Notes under the pieces: model-generated
The model's input: the letters and a program-made list of their open reading frames with translations, nothing else
Databases searched by the model: none
What the model was told of the DNA's origin: nothing
Program-made: the position numbers and the translations under genes
Origin: Sulfidibacter corallicola
GTDB lineage: Bacteria > Acidobacteriota > Holophagae > Acanthopleuribacterales > Acanthopleuribacteraceae
Assembly (NCBI RefSeq): GCF_017498545.1
Contig: NZ_CP071793.1
Location: 6,275,001 to 6,339,000, forward strand
DNA: 64,000 nucleotides
Direction: 5' to 3'
Shown here: positions 9,891 to 18,983 of the stretch, in pieces
How the letters are laid out: every line of letters begins with the position of its first letter
Position numbering within the stretch: position 1 is the first letter of the stretch

Positions 9891-11035
9891 GGTTGAATCT
9901 TGTGCGAGTTCCAAATTACCGGTATCGGTGCGCCGTCACCGGCAAATACCGTTCGCTCGGGTTTCGAGTGTGGGAAGGTGCGACATCGCGAAGCGTTTCT
10001 GAACGACAACCATTCGGGACTCGCAGACTTGTGACACGGAAATCGTTGGGGATCGAGGGTTTCGAACCGGTCTCCGCATCGATCGGAGATCGGTTGCGCG
10101 CCGTGGTGAACTTTGGAAAGTCCGTGTTCGCGAACCGGAACCGAAGCCGCGATGCGATGGACGGTACCGGCTCGTGGGGTTTTGGGTTGTTCGGTAACGA
10201 GTCGATGGCTCGGGGAGTGATCGGCTGAAGGTGGGTGGCATTTATGAGAAGGGGATCGAATGGACAGGGCGACCTTGCCACCGTGGGTTCGGTCGGGCTC
10301 TCCAGCGAGCGGGTACTTCCGGAATCGGGAAAGGGAACAAGGGGGATGGTGCCTTGGTACCGGCTCCTGGCAAATGATATCGGAAAATGCTTCACATCTC
10401 TTGATTCATTCCGTTGCTAAAGATGTTACCCGATTGGATTTGTGATTTGTTGCAATGAATTTTTCGAGGCTTTAATTTCGGGGGCTCCGCATTCGATGGG
10501 TTTCGATGTCCTGGCTGCGATTCTGGGGTAGAATGACGTATTTGATTTGTATGGGCATGTCACCCAAATCGGGCGATTCCCGATGGGACACTGCGGCGAT
10601 CTGTTGAGTCACAGCGAGAGCGGGAGTGTTCGGCGTAATTTTTGAGGACGTCTTTCTCTTGAGTATCTCGTTTCGCTTTAATGGTTTGTGGTGGTCCGTT
10701 CCGCCGGGCACACCCTTTGGGCTTCCTTTTTTCGATACGGTTTTCGTCGGTTGTATTCCAGCGCTTCCGCAACGCGGGCTATCGCTTTCGGAAGCGCAGC
10801 ATCTTCCCGTCTGGCGTTGGGTTGGCTTTCTGCCTCGATTGGCGTTTTTATCCCGACATCTCCAAGGTGATACACATTTCCTTTTGTAGGTTTGGCGAGT
10901 AACCCATGCAATTTTCCTTCATTTCGACTCTTTGGAAGTTAAGTTCACTCCACTTTGTAGTTCTTATGAATCGGTGGCCTCTATCTTCCGGAATTCTCGG
11001 GACGGGGGTCATTGTGCTGCAGGAAAGAGGGGACC
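9891..11035. other. Gap of 1.1 kb without a convincing gene
   Basis: Short open frames exist on both strands (for example 9916-10395 minus and 10626-10889 plus), but their translations are low-complexity Arg/Ser/Pro or Phe-rich, have poor ribosome-binding sites and show no domain. AT-rich pockets at about 10380-10480 and 10900-10980 probably hold the divergent promoters of the two flanking kinase genes. I see no tRNA-like fold, terminal inverted repeats or transposase remnant. Confidence 0.55.
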
Positions 11036-12514
11036 ATGACTGACCATTCGGAGTCGCACCACGCGCTTGCCGAAATTTTGAAAAAGAGCGGAGCTCTATT
11101 CGACATCGAAGACGACCGTACCTTGATGGCGGCCGCGCTCGTGCTTTGGAGCGAGGTGACGGGTTCGCGGCGTGGCCATCTCGTCGTGCGGCGCTGTGAA
11201 GAGTTGACCCATTTGGAAGTGGGTGCCTTGCCGGAGGGCGGCTTTCAACGCGAGCAGTGGGCCAGATGGGAGGAGGCGGAGACTGAATCGGCCTGGCAGG
11301 CCATCGGCGACCGGTTGGTGCTCGAAGCCCAGCCACTTCAGTTGGCTGCCACCGACCTTCCCAGGAATTGGGAATTGCCGTTTTTCGAAGACTTGGAGCC
11401 GGGCGGTTTTGTGCTCGTCATTCCGATGGCGAGCCAGAAGCAAGCGCCTTTTGGCGTCGTCTTCCTCCAGCGTGCCACCCGGTTCGAGATGGCCGATGTG
11501 GATATCGCGCTGGCCCTTTCCAAACAAGTGGTCGGAGCACTACGGGGATTGGGTGCGGTGCCCTCCGTCTTGTCGGATCCGGAGGCCAACCGCAAGGAAG
11601 AGCGTCTGCAGGCACAGGTCAACCGGATGGATCGGGAAATCGAGCGAAATCGCGAGCAGTTGCTGCGGCAGGAGAAGCTGGCTTCCATCGGCACCCTGAC
11701 CGCCGGCATTTCCCATGAACTGAAAAACCCGCTCAACTTCATCAACAACTTCTCCGGCATCTGTAAGGAGTTGGTGGAGGAAATGGTCGAGGTGTTGCGG
11801 GAGCATCAGGCCAGCCTGCCCGCTGCGGCTCGAGAGGACATCGACGACATTCTGCACACCCTTCGAAACGATGTGGACATCATCAACAAACACGGAAAAC
11901 GCGCCACCGGCATCATTCAGAGCATGTTGATGCTGGCGCGCAACGCCCCGTCGAAACCGGTGGCCACCGACATCAACGCCCTGGTCGAAGAATATGTCTC
12001 GTTCGCTTATCATGGCATGCAGGCCAAACACAAGGCGATGAGTTTGAACATTCGCAAGGAATTCGATGCCGGGCTTGGCTACATCGTGGTGGTGCCCCAA
12101 ACGCTCAGCAGGGTCTTGCTCAATATTCTCAACAACGCCTGCTACGCCGTCTTGGAGAAGCGAAACCGATTGGGCAGTGGGTTTACGCCGGAAATCTGGG
12201 TGCGAACCACGCAGGAGGCCGGCTGGGTGTCAATCTCCATTCGCGACAATGGGGAAGGCATCCCCAAAGAGCTGATCGCCAGCATTTTCGCGCCTTTCTT
12301 CACGACCAAGCCTCCGGGTGAGGGGACCGGACTTGGGCTGGCGATTTGCCGCGACATCATTCAAGACCACGGCGGGGACATTCGCGTCGAAAGCGAAACC
12401 GGCAAGTTCACCGAATTCAATATTCGCCTGCCCAAAAAGCTACACAGCCGGGCCCGCAAAAAACCCCGCTCAGAGACCGAAGTGCGTCAACCCGGCAGTC
12501 CTTCCAACCCCTAG
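11036..12514 (+). CDS. Soluble sensor histidine kinase with GAF-like input domain
   Basis: A 492-residue kinase with no membrane helix. Residues 1-175 resemble a GAF-type sensor domain (GGFVLVIPMASQKQAPFGVVFLQRA). A coiled coil (about 180-220; VNRMDREIERNREQLLRQEKL) leads to the H-box IGTLTAGISHELKNPLNFINNF (His about 227), a long four-helix dimerisation region, N-box NILNNACYAVLE (about 362), and glycine boxes DNGEGIPKEL and GTGLGLAICRDIIQDHGG (about 430). This is the NtrB/HWE-like soluble class that often feeds a CheY or NtrC partner, but none is adjacent. The ATG at 11036 has GAGGGG five bases upstream; the earlier ATG-like start at 11012 does not. Transcribed away from the propeller kinase across the 1.1-kb gap. 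Confidence 0.92.
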   Translation: MTDHSESHHALAEILKKSGALFDIEDDRTLMAAALVLWSEVTGSRRGHLVVRRCEELTHLEVGALPEGGFQREQWARWEEAETESAWQAIGDRLVLEAQPLQLAATDLPRNWELPFFEDLEPGGFVLVIPMASQKQAPFGVVFLQRATRFEMADVDIALALSKQVVGALRGLGAVPSVLSDPEANRKEERLQAQVNRMDREIERNREQLLRQEKLASIGTLTAGISHELKNPLNFINNFSGICKELVEEMVEVLREHQASLPAAAREDIDDILHTLRNDVDIINKHGKRATGIIQSMLMLARNAPSKPVATDINALVEEYVSFAYHGMQAKHKAMSLNIRKEFDAGLGYIVVVPQTLSRVLLNILNNACYAVLEKRNRLGSGFTPEIWVRTTQEAGWVSISIRDNGEGIPKELIASIFAPFFTTKPPGEGTGLGLAICRDIIQDHGGDIRVESETGKFTEFNIRLPKKLHSRARKKPRSETEVRQPGSPSNP

Positions 12515-12999
12515 TCCTTCCCGGTTCGCGGGGGAAGGGCCCCTCGCGGGGCCCCTGGACCTTGACGGGAGTCCTTCGGGTACATTTTCGAAACGGGTAA
12601 CCCTCGCGTAACGGGAAAGCTCCTGCAGAAAGCGAAGCATCCGGTAAGGAAAAAATCGGGCTTGGCCATCGACGATGTTCTTCGGGTGCCCGATCCTTGG
12701 TCCCGAGCCTCGTGTATCTCGGGTCTGACATGCGCTGAAGAAATTCAGCCTATCAGAAGGGCGATCCCGGAGCAATACGAACTGGAGTGGATGGAGGAAG
12801 CGATTCGGCGAACGTGTTTCCGATCATGAGATTTTCGTGTTCACCGAACTCGGCCCTCGGATCTCGTGGCTGGAAGATGACGAGAAAACCCCGCGCTATG
12901 GCCCCCACGCGCGATTTGCTATGATGGTTAGCCGCCTTCGTTCGTCCTCCCGCGAAAGGGCTTCGAACGGGGTGATCACGCCTATGGTTGGAGTATTGG
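12515..12999. other. Intergenic region between the kinase and guanine deaminase genes
   Basis: No gene is convincing here. It contains a strong GC hairpin just after the kinase stop codon (12537-12554) and a small perfect stem, GCTGAA-GAAA-TTCAGC, at 12734-12749. The rest carries no recognisable motif. Confidence 0.5.
12537..12554 (+). terminator. GC-rich hairpin after the kinase gene, possible terminator
   Basis: Arms GGGCCCC (12537-12543) and GGGGCCC (12548-12554) pair perfectly around a TCGC loop, 23 bases past the stop codon. There is no T-run after it, so intrinsic termination is uncertain. Confidence 0.4.
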
Positions 13000-14304
13000 A
13001 TGAAGCGTCTTTTTTTGGGTATTGTCGCGCATGTTTTGGAAAACCCGTTTACGGGTTCTGCCGAAGACTGTCTCGAAATCATCGAAGACGGAGCTTTGCT
13101 CGCCGACGAGCACGGCAAGATTTTGGCGCGAGGTCCCAAACAAACCCTCATGGCGGCGCACCCCGATGCGGAAATCGTCGATTTCGGCGATGATTGGCTT
13201 CTTCCGGGTTTCGTGGACGGCCACGTTCATTTCCCTCAGGTCTATGCGACCGCGGCCTATGGGCACCATTTGCTGGATTGGCTCCAAACGTCCGTGTTTC
13301 CCGCGGAACTGGCCTTTGCTGACGAAGCCTTCGCCGTGGTTGCGGCGCGGCGCTTCGTTCATCAACTCCTGCGCATGGGAACCACCACCGCGCTGGTGTT
13401 CGGATCCCAGTTCACGCCGGCCACCCGAGCTTTGTTCGAAGCGGCGCGCCAGCAGGGATTGCGCTTGATCAGCGGATTGACGCTGATGGATCTGGACGCG
13501 CCCGCCCGCCTGTTGCACACTCCTCAGAGCGCCTACGACGAATGCCGGCAGTTGATTCGCATGACCGAGAAGACACCGGGCCTGTACTACGCCGTTACCC
13601 CGCGTTTCGCGCTCTCTTGCTCGCCTGCCATGATGGACGTGTGTCGCTCCCTGATCGAGGAATTTCCCGACTGCTATCTCCAAACCCACATCAACGAAAA
13701 CCTGGATGAGATCGAAGCCGTCAAAGCGTCGTTTCCCGAGGCCCACAACTACCTGGACGTCTATGCTCGCCAGGGTTTGCTTTCGCCGCGGACGGTGCTG
13801 GCCCACAGCGTTCATTCCACCGATGCGGAACTGGATCGAATGGCCGAATTGGATTGCCGGGTCTGCCATTGTCCCGCGAGCAACATGTACCTGGGCAGCG
13901 GCATCTTCAATTTGGCGCGGCATCTCGAGCGCCGGATCCAGGTTCTCGTGGGTACCGATATTGGCGCGGGTACCAACTTCTCGATTCTCGAGGAACTGAG
14001 CGATGTTTACAAGGCGCAGCAAATGTACGATATGCGTCTGGGGGCGGCCAAGTTGCTGTACCTGGGGACCTTGGCCGGAGCCGAAGCCCTGCATCTCGCT
14101 GGCGAGACCGGAAATTTCGCGGAGGGCAAGAGTGCCGATTTCGTAGTTCTCAGCAGCCAAACCGACCTGTGTTTTCAGGAGCGGTTGGCGCGCTGCACGT
14201 CCCGAAAGGACCAGTTGTTCGCCTGGCTGAATATGTTTCGGCCTTCCCACTTGCGGGCGACTTATAGCGGCGGACGGCTGGTCATTCCCGAGGAGCGACC
14301 CTGA
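13000..14304 (+). CDS. guaD: Guanine deaminase
   Basis: Amidohydrolase-superfamily enzyme of 434 residues that converts guanine to xanthine and ammonia in purine salvage or degradation. The zinc ligands are visible: His75 and His77 in LPGFVDGHVHFPQ, a histidine in CYLQTHINEN, one in VLAHSVHS, and the aspartate of LVGTDIGAGTNFS. AVTPRFALSCS and the CHCPASNMYLGSG segment are typical of guanine deaminase rather than chlorohydrolases. Length fits the family (about 430-450). The ATG at 13000 has GGAG seven bases upstream; a TTG four codons earlier overlaps the SD. It is a single gene, convergent with the LolA-like gene that follows after 53 bases. Confidence 0.94.
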   Translation: MKRLFLGIVAHVLENPFTGSAEDCLEIIEDGALLADEHGKILARGPKQTLMAAHPDAEIVDFGDDWLLPGFVDGHVHFPQVYATAAYGHHLLDWLQTSVFPAELAFADEAFAVVAARRFVHQLLRMGTTTALVFGSQFTPATRALFEAARQQGLRLISGLTLMDLDAPARLLHTPQSAYDECRQLIRMTEKTPGLYYAVTPRFALSCSPAMMDVCRSLIEEFPDCYLQTHINENLDEIEAVKASFPEAHNYLDVYARQGLLSPRTVLAHSVHSTDAELDRMAELDCRVCHCPASNMYLGSGIFNLARHLERRIQVLVGTDIGAGTNFSILEELSDVYKAQQMYDMRLGAAKLLYLGTLAGAEALHLAGETGNFAEGKSADFVVLSSQTDLCFQERLARCTSRKDQLFAWLNMFRPSHLRATYSGGRLVIPEERP

Positions 14305-14357
14305 ACCGCGTGCCCGGTCGGGGTGTAACCCGGTGAGCGCGCTCGTCGGTTTCGGTC

Positions 14358-15140
14358 TTATTTGGCCGTGGCGAGCAACGAGGAAGAATCGCGAATCTTG
14401 AACAGCCCGACATCGATCGGAGGGTTGAGGGAAATATCCTCGAATGCCACTTCATAGGTGGCGTAACATTTTGTCTGCGCGTCGTGCTCTTCGTGGGGGC
14501 ATTGGTTGAGATCGCGCTTTTCGATGCGTTTCGGGAAGATCAGGCCTCCGATCTTTTGGTAGGTCATGGTGCGCTTCTCTACCGGTTTCTTACCCTGACT
14601 CTTTTCCGAAACCATTAAAACCAAATGGGTTTCTTTGTCGATGAAAAAATCTTTCTTGTGCTTCGCGGCGGTGACCAACTCGATTTTGTACGTGTCGCGG
14701 TCGCCCAGTTTCACATCGCCGACATAGCGCACCTTGTGTTTCTTTTTGCGCCAGTCCACCAGGGGCCCCGCCGTATCGGCCATTTCTTCCAGCCAGGCCA
14801 CTTCCTTGGTGCCCATGCAGCGCGGTTCCTTGTTGCCGAGCATGGGGTTGACCTGCCACGCTTCCTTGCCGGTGTACAGCATGATGATGTGGTTGTCGTT
14901 CATGACGTATTCGAGACGAATTTTGCCGCCATCGGTAACATAGGCGAAATGCATCTTGAGGGAAGATGAAATGACTTCGCCCTTGACGCGAATGGAGGAG
15001 GTGGCGCGGAGTTTCTCGAGTCCGCCGCGGGCTTCGTAATTTTTGGCGAGAATGTTGTCCAAATCGCCGGCCGTTCCGGCTATGCCGGAAAGGCATAGAA
15101 GCCAAACCCCCCTGAGAACCGATGTGCGCAAACTTTTCAT
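14358..15140 (-). CDS. LolA-like outer-membrane lipoprotein-sorting family protein
   Basis: A 260-residue exported protein with signal peptide MKSLRTSVLRGVWLLCLSGIAG. The mature part has the LolA/LolB half-barrel pattern: NYEARGGLEKLRATSSIRVKGEV, then DGGKIRLEYVMNDN, YTGKEAWQVNP, and a late YKIELVTAAKHKKDFFIDKETHLVLM strand pair. Such proteins bind lipoproteins or other lipids in the periplasm, but members outside true LolA have mostly unknown cargo. True lolA is usually near ftsK or pal; here it stands alone, so this is likely a paralogue. The SD is weak (GGGG). Two C-terminal cysteines (CPHEE, KCYATYE) could form a disulfide. Confidence 0.75.
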   Translation of the reverse strand: MKSLRTSVLRGVWLLCLSGIAGTAGDLDNILAKNYEARGGLEKLRATSSIRVKGEVISSSLKMHFAYVTDGGKIRLEYVMNDNHIIMLYTGKEAWQVNPMLGNKEPRCMGTKEVAWLEEMADTAGPLVDWRKKKHKVRYVGDVKLGDRDTYKIELVTAAKHKKDFFIDKETHLVLMVSEKSQGKKPVEKRTMTYQKIGGLIFPKRIEKRDLNQCPHEEHDAQTKCYATYEVAFEDISLNPPIDVGLFKIRDSSSLLATAK

Positions 15141-15440
15141 TCAAACCCCGTTATGTCGTTGTGCCGCTGATCAGTCGGGAACCGAAGCTCCTCGTTTTCT
15201 CGAAGACCGGCCCCCTGTGTCTTGGGGACATCTATTCCGCACTACGGGCGCGTCGCGAGCAAAGTTGCAGCGCGGGTGGGCATGGTGCCCGATCTCACCG
15301 GAGATATGTTCGCCACGATGAACATGTTTCACCGCGCGGAGGAAGGGTGATCGAAAAAAGAGGCGCTTGATTTCTGTCAGTCTACCGCAAACGGAGAGAT
15401 GCGACCAGGACCTGAACGAGAGATCCCGATCGTCCTTCGT
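15141..15440. other. Intergenic region between the LolA-like and agmatinase genes
   Basis: About 300 bases between two co-oriented minus-strand genes. No coding frame with a ribosome-binding site and no clear hairpin was found; it should carry the promoter for the LolA-like gene. Confidence 0.45.
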
Positions 15441-16478
15441 TCACCCTTGTCGGGTTGCGATGGTCAGTGCGCAAAGCTTGTGGAGAATTCGAGAGGCCAC
15501 GTTCAGATCCCACTCGTCTTCCGGGTCTTGCGGGTTGGGGGACACCTCGCACAGGTCGAAACCGACGATGTTCTTTCCGGAACTCGCGACGGCCTCCAGG
15601 AGAAAGATGGCCTGATCGTAGGCCAAGCCCCCGGGGACCGGTGTGCCGGTATGGGGACAGGACCGGGGATCCAGCCCGTCGATGTCGAAGGACACGTAGA
15701 CGTCTTCCGGCAATTTTTCCACGATTCGGGCGCAGATGCCGCTCCAGGACTCTCCACGAAACAGATCGGCTTTCATGTCGCGGTCGTAGAACGTGGTGAT
15801 GCGGGCATCCCGAGTCGCTTGTTCGCGTTCGAACTTCGCGTAGTCGCGAATGCCCACGGCAACCAGGGGACCGGCCGGGTCGGCTTCCGTCAACCAGTTG
15901 TACATGATGGAAGCGTGTGAATAGGTGAAGCCTTCGTACGCTTGACGAAGATCGTGGTGCGCGTCGATGTGGAGAACGCCCAGTTTCGGGAAGCGCTCGT
16001 GATAGGCCTTCATACAACCCAGCGGACTGGAATGGTCCCCGCCCAGAACCGCGACGATCTTGCCCTGCTTCAACCAATGCCGCGTCAGCGCGAGCAGTTC
16101 TTCATTGATTTGCCGGCCGAGTCGATTGATTTCGGCGAGGTTGTCGGCCAGTTCGCCCGAGATCCGTCCACCCGCTTCGATGATTGGCTCGGCCAGGTGG
16201 GTGGCGCGGTCGTTGGCGTCCAGCCAGGACTGATTGAGGGGCAGCATGGCCACCTCCTTGGAAAGATCCCGCTGGAGGAAGGGCTCGAAGAAATCGAGTT
16301 GATGGGACGCGGCCACGATCCTCGACGGCGTGTTCGAGGTGCCGCGGCCGTAGGAAACCGTCGGTTCCCAAGGCACACCGATCACGATGATATCGGCCTG
16401 ATCGGGAGATGTTTCGCTGGTGAACAGGCCGGTGTCCTTATCCGGGGCATATTCTGGAACGAATTCGGGGGATTTCAT
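15441..16478 (-). CDS. Arginase/agmatinase-family ureohydrolase
   Basis: A 345-residue enzyme that hydrolyses a guanidino compound to urea and an amine. The binuclear manganese ligands are all present: His149 in VLGGDHSSP, Asp172, His174 and Asp176 in HIDAHHDLR, and Asp265 and Asp267 in SFDIDGLDP. CPHTGTPVPGG matches agmatinase more than arginase, where this loop differs, so putrescine formation from agmatine is the likelier reaction; formiminoglutamase or a different guanidine substrate cannot be excluded. The family is usually 290-330 residues, so this one has a slightly longer N-terminus (residues 1-30). The start has GGAGGAG about eight bases upstream. It sits between the YffB-like and LolA-like genes on the same strand with sizeable spacers. 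Confidence 0.9.
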   Translation of the reverse strand: MKSPEFVPEYAPDKDTGLFTSETSPDQADIIVIGVPWEPTVSYGRGTSNTPSRIVAASHQLDFFEPFLQRDLSKEVAMLPLNQSWLDANDRATHLAEPIIEAGGRISGELADNLAEINRLGRQINEELLALTRHWLKQGKIVAVLGGDHSSPLGCMKAYHERFPKLGVLHIDAHHDLRQAYEGFTYSHASIMYNWLTEADPAGPLVAVGIRDYAKFEREQATRDARITTFYDRDMKADLFRGESWSGICARIVEKLPEDVYVSFDIDGLDPRSCPHTGTPVPGGLAYDQAIFLLEAVASSGKNIVGFDLCEVSPNPQDPEDEWDLNVASRILHKLCALTIATRQG

Positions 16479-16547
16479 GTGGGGACTCCTCCAATGAGCG
16501 GCGACGGGGGGAACGGGGCGCCGGCGCGATCGTGCGAGGCGCCCGGA

Positions 16548-16907
16548 TCACGGGTTGAGGGTTTCTTTCAGGATGGCGTCGTACCGGCCCTCTTCGAAGC
16601 CGTTGGCCAAGAGCCGACCCTCTTTGATGAGCGCGGGTCGCTTCATCGCCGTGGGCTGGGCCAGGAGGACCTCGAGTTTGCGCACCTCGTTCAATTCGGC
16701 GGCTTTGAACCCGGTTTTCCGGAACGATGGGCTCCGTGTATTGATCAGTTTGCCTTCCAGGTCCTGGGCAATCAGGTCCTGCCATTCGGACTCGCTCAGG
16801 GGTTGCTTGCGCAGGTCGCGGAATTGGAAGGCGACCTGGCTTTTTTCCAGATAGACACGTGCCTTTTTGACGGTGTCACAATTGGGAATACCCAATAGTG
16901 TCAGCAT
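16548..16907 (-). CDS. ArsC/Spx-type thioredoxin-fold protein (YffB-like)
   Basis: A 119-residue member of the arsenate-reductase/Spx family. The N-terminus MLTLLGIPNCDTVKKARVYL has the single redox cysteine (Cys10) of the YffB/ArsC signature; a later RSPSFRKTG and LIKEGRLLANGFEEGRYDAIL complete the family pattern (RPILE-type segment altered to RPALI). The function of YffB proteins is unsettled: glutathione- or thiol-dependent reductase is proposed, and arsenate reduction is not shown by the sequence. The frame is open upstream to 17093, but the extra 62 residues do not fit the family, so the ATG at 16907 is used. Followed 69 bases later by the agmatinase gene. A large perfect hairpin lies in its leader. 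Confidence 0.85.
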   Translation of the reverse strand: MLTLLGIPNCDTVKKARVYLEKSQVAFQFRDLRKQPLSESEWQDLIAQDLEGKLINTRSPSFRKTGFKAAELNEVRKLEVLLAQPTAMKRPALIKEGRLLANGFEEGRYDAILKETLNP

Positions 16908-16993
16908 GGATGCGCTCGCTTGTTCGTGGATGTAGTGAATGGGCCGATCGGCGAAATCCGCGGTGAGAAAGCCATGGCTCCGCCGGTCTTCGG

Positions 16994-17036
16994 CCACACG
17001 GAACCGGAGGCATTCGAGGTCTCCGGTTCCGTGTGG
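16994..17036. repeat. Perfect 16-bp inverted repeat with 11-base loop
   Basis: CCACACGGAACCGGAG at 16994-17009 is exactly complementary to 17021-17036, separated by 11 bases. It lies 87 bases upstream of the YffB-like start on that gene's leader side. There is no T-run on either side, so it is not a standard terminator. Confidence 0.9.
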
Positions 17037-17344
17037 GGACCTATTATTAAAGTTCCATCTTGGAACATCAAGGACGGATTCGTCCCGGTCCACAAGTGAG
17101 GAAAGGGCGTCTGAGGGTATGGAATCCTTGCGTTTTACAAATAGTGTCGAAAAAATATGATCATGCGCAAATCACATGGTTTTCGGCGCGACGCGGGTTT
17201 TGCCGGCCGGTCTCGTGGACATTGCCGGAGGAGGCTCGAGCGGGCCGCAACCGAGACCGATGATGATTTGAGAACTGATTGTAATTCACCGTTTTAGCAA
17301 ATGTGATTTGGCTTTTATCGGCTGATTTGGAAAGGGTATTTAAA

Positions 17345-17374
17345 TTGTACTCACGTGACGAATCGTGCTAGATT
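17345..17374 (+). promoter_or_regulatory. Candidate sigma-70-type promoter for the MglA-like gene
   Basis: TTGTAC (17345) and TAGATT (17369) are separated by 18 bases inside the most AT-rich part of the intergenic region, about 100 bases before the start codon. Similarity to consensus is partial. Confidence 0.4.
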
Positions 17375-17476
17375 ACTGCATTGCTATGACTTTGCAAGGG
17401 AAGATATTCAACGTCGCTCATCGCTTGAGACGGTGACGGATTCGGTCTAAAACCAGACTGTGTTTTGGAGCGCCAG

Positions 17477-18724
17477 ATGGTTCTATTCAATTACGCCACC
17501 AAAGAATTGACAGCCAAGGTCGTCTATTACGGACCCGGGCTTTGCGGCAAAACCACCAATTTGCAGTACATCTACGATACGTTGCCGGGAACGGCGAAGG
17601 GGAAAATGCTATCCCTGGCCACGAAAACCGACCGGACATTGTTTTTTGACTTTTTGCCCATCGATCTTGGGAAAATTCGGGGCATGAAGACGAAAATACA
17701 GCTCTATACCGTTCCAGGTCAGGTTTTTTATGACACTACCCGGAAATTGGTCCTCAAAGGTGCCGATGGTGTCGTGTTTGTCGCGGATTCACAGGCTCCG
17801 ATGATCGAAGCCAATATCGATAGTTTTCAAAACTTGATTACCAATCTCAAGGAACAGAACATCGATATCAGTGAAATGCCCCACGTGATCCAGTACAACA
17901 AGCGCGACATGAAAAACGTCATGTCGATCGAAGAGCTCGAGTCACGGGTCAATAATTACAGCGTGCCCTATTTCGAAGCGATCGCACCGAAGGGCACCGG
18001 TGTTTTCGAGACATTGAAAGGCATCAGCAAGGTCGTGCTCAAGAATTTGGCGCAAAAATACGGGCTCGAAGAAGAGATGCAGGACACCGGCGGTTCCAAA
18101 TTCGGCGCCAAGCCTCCGCCCCTGCCCAGCGTTCCCGGTGGCCGCAATGCGAGTCAACCCGCCGCCTCCGCCGGCATTTCCCGCCAGCCCAAGCCCGCGG
18201 CGACCGCCACCGCGACGGCCAACCCCAGCCGCTTCTCGCAGCCGGCGCCGGCGGCCGCATCGATCGATCCCACCCCGGTGCACCCGGCCGCCCAGAACAA
18301 CCCGAAGAAGTCACCGCGGGTTGAATCGGATATGGAAGAGATTCAGTTTATCGAGGATGAAACCGGTGATCCCCTGGGCGCTGCCGTGAGCGAAACGCCG
18401 GCACCCCAGGCGCCCACGCCCCCTGCTCAGCGAGCCGCGCCGCCCTCGCGTGGAGCCGATTTGGAACCGATTCCCTCGCTTGACGACTCCGAGGTCATCG
18501 AGCTGGACGATATGGATCCGCTCGAAATCGAAGAGTTGGACGACATGGCCGAGATTGCGACCATGGCGTCCGAATCTGGCAAGGTCGAACGGATGGCCGC
18601 GCCCGAGCCGGCTCCAGCCGCAGGCGTCGCCCCCATCGAGGTACCCGTTTCGATCAACTTGCCGATGAATCTGGCCGGAAAACCCTTGCGGTTGCGGCTC
18701 GATATCGTGTTCGAGGAGGAGTAG
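17477..18724 (+). CDS. MglA-like small GTPase with long Pro-rich and acidic C-terminal tail
   Basis: Ras-like GTPase of the MglA (gliding and polarity) family, 415 residues. The G domain spans about 1-195: P-loop GPGLCGKTT (Lys25), LYTVPGQVFYD switch II, guanine-binding NKRD, and EAIAPKGTGV as the G5 element. MglA proteins set cell polarity and control type IV pili or gliding by cycling between poles. Typical MglA is about 195 residues; here about 220 extra residues follow: a Pro/Ala-rich linker (about 200-285), acidic runs (MEEIQFIEDETGD, SEVIELDDMDPLEIEELDD) and a compact end with hydrophobic alternation, VSINLPMNLAGKPLRLRLDIVFEEE. The tail may bind an effector. There is no mglB next to it. 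The ATG at 17477 has GGAG seven bases upstream; a TTG at 17465 overlaps the SD. Stands as a single gene. Confidence 0.9.
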   Translation: MVLFNYATKELTAKVVYYGPGLCGKTTNLQYIYDTLPGTAKGKMLSLATKTDRTLFFDFLPIDLGKIRGMKTKIQLYTVPGQVFYDTTRKLVLKGADGVVFVADSQAPMIEANIDSFQNLITNLKEQNIDISEMPHVIQYNKRDMKNVMSIEELESRVNNYSVPYFEAIAPKGTGVFETLKGISKVVLKNLAQKYGLEEEMQDTGGSKFGAKPPPLPSVPGGRNASQPAASAGISRQPKPAATATATANPSRFSQPAPAAASIDPTPVHPAAQNNPKKSPRVESDMEEIQFIEDETGDPLGAAVSETPAPQAPTPPAQRAAPPSRGADLEPIPSLDDSEVIELDDMDPLEIEELDDMAEIATMASESGKVERMAAPEPAPAAGVAPIEVPVSINLPMNLAGKPLRLRLDIVFEEE

Positions 18725-18983
18725 CGCGGGGTCTCATCCAAACTACTCCACCTTATAGGCGGTATGATGAGGATTGCGCTGTCGGGAGCGGCGCTTTTAT
18801 GCCTTAACATCGCCCCAAACGTCGTCTAATGGTCTAGGATATCCGGCATGTACTCATTTGTTTAGGTGGCTCGAGATTTCGGGCTTACGGTGAATGAGGG
18901 GTTTTATTTGAGTCTGCCGATTAGTTGATTTAGGCTTCAAACAGTTCGATTGGCGTTTCACGCTCAGGAACAGGAGTAATTGG

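Larger units (their letters stand above)
16908..17476. other. Divergent intergenic region with hairpin and promoter-like sequence
   Basis: Lies between the YffB-like gene (minus) and the MglA-like gene (plus). It holds a 43-base perfect inverted repeat at 16994-17036 and an AT-rich stretch at 17270-17390 with a promoter candidate. No gene was identified. Confidence 0.55.

Noticed and set aside
9916..10395. A 159-codon minus-strand frame in the 1.1-kb gap
   Set aside because: Arg/Ser/Pro-rich with no domain and no SD; opposed by another frame of equal quality.
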